Shown here piece by piece: positions 48,419 to 48,662 of a stretch of 48,662 nt of DNA. This DNA is from WUQU01 sp038849025 (GTDB lineage: Archaea; Thermoproteota; Bathyarchaeia; Bathyarchaeales; Bathycorpusculaceae). Positions within the stretch are counted from its first letter, which is position 1, and each line of letters opens with the position of its first letter. Below the pieces are notes generated by a model, which saw nothing but the letters and a program-made list of their open reading frames with translations, was not told where the DNA came from and did no database searches. A program made the translations under genes and the position numbers. The DNA is taken from assembly GCA_038849025.1 (NCBI GenBank), contig JAWCNE010000005.1, positions 1-48,662 on the forward strand. The letters are read 5' to 3'.

Positions 48419-48662
48419 TTGAGAGCAATATTCTGCTCTGAATGCAAAAACTTCGAGGACCGTGTTGAAATAGATAGGACACTCTTCTGCGCCAGAGGCC
48501 ACAGACCAAGGGTTGCATGTCCAAACTTTAAAAAACGCTCTGAGGACCTGAGAGAAACGGTTCCTAAAACACACTTTTGTTATCAGTGTGAAAACTTTGA
48601 GGACAGAACATGGGTTGATGGCACAGTCTTCTGTGCTACGGGCCACAGGCCGAGGGTTGCCT
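48419..48662 (+). CDS. Repeated Cys-module protein, cut by the window edge
   Basis: From a TTG (AGTGAT upstream) the frame is open to the end of the window, 81 codons. It consists of two near-identical modules: FCSECKNFEDRVEIDRTLFC and ARGHRPRVACPNF, then FCYQCENFEDRTWVDGTVFC and ATGHRPRVA. Each has C-x2-C, a Cys about 15 later and a His, consistent with one zinc each. The spacing of modules is about 50 residues. The function is unknown. It follows the glutamate-synthase-like gene by 9 bases, probably in the same operon. Confidence 0.75.
   Translation, partial: MRAIFCSECKNFEDRVEIDRTLFCARGHRPRVACPNFKKRSEDLRETVPKTHFCYQCENFEDRTWVDGTVFCATGHRPRVA

Noticed and set aside
1..48662. CRISPR arrays, insertion-sequence ends, rRNA genes
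   Set aside because: No regularly spaced repeats, transposase motifs or rRNA signatures were seen on either strand.

Overview
The window is archaeal. It carries aTFS, PCNA, both primase subunits, two GINS subunits, MCM, ribosomal proteins L44e and S27e, aIF2-alpha, Nop10, a PAC2 protein, an archaeosortase, a class III signal-peptide pilin and the nitrogen repressor NrpR. GINS genes paired with mcm and with priS, together with NrpR, a SerB-SerA fusion, many small zinc-ribbon proteins, and frequent TTG/GTG starts behind GGTGA ribosome sites, point to the TACK side of Archaea. A Bathyarchaeia-like genome is my best guess, by inference only.

Region 1 (1-7270) is accessory DNA. It holds a secreted protein, a frameshifted AAA ATPase, a DNA methylase cut off by a membrane-protein gene, a TIR protein with a zinc ribbon, and a tight plus-strand operon of five overlapping genes (AT-hook, C2H2 zinc finger, putative PD-(D/E)XK nuclease). 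Two zinc-ribbon paralogues and several minus-strand gene scraps follow. The region ends at the 3' end of tRNA-Val(GAC), which suits a decayed integrated element.

Region 2 (7443-12172) has an MFS transporter, a PP-loop tRNA-thiolase-like protein, a JAMM protease, a stand-alone RAM domain, small proteins, and tRNA-Ser(TGA) with a short intron.

Region 3 (12416-17535) is the most striking part. It is a serine/cysteine block: a phosphoserine phosphatase-phosphoglycerate dehydrogenase fusion, a class V aminotransferase, and a protein joining two SerK-like (ParB-fold serine kinase) domains to an O-phosphoserine sulfhydrylase. The last gene has two identical 15-bp palindromic operators on its promoter. 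It is divergent from an HTH regulator, and one TATA element lies between the two genes.

Region 4 (17880-25600) contains an MgtE-type transporter with an unusually long leader and two PhoU/TrkA_C partners, small zinc and membrane proteins, S-adenosylhomocysteine hydrolase with an SAH/MTA-type deaminase, and a DUF99 protein. Region 5 (25666-27930) is tfs-pcn-priL. Region 6 (27989-35010) is glycan and lipid-linked sugar biology: Dpm1-like GT2, DUF362, FAD oxidoreductase, DUF2079 GT-C-like protein, GT4, GT2 and an epimerase scrap.

Region 7 (35100-45132) interleaves priS-gins and gins23-mcm with an archaeosortase, the rpl44e-rps27e-aif2a-nop10-pac2 operon, UDP-GlcNAc 2-epimerase and a pilin. Region 8 (45231-48662) is nitrogen control: a decayed glutamate dehydrogenase, nrpR, an FMN glutamate-synthase-like protein, and a partial protein of repeated Cys modules at the right edge.
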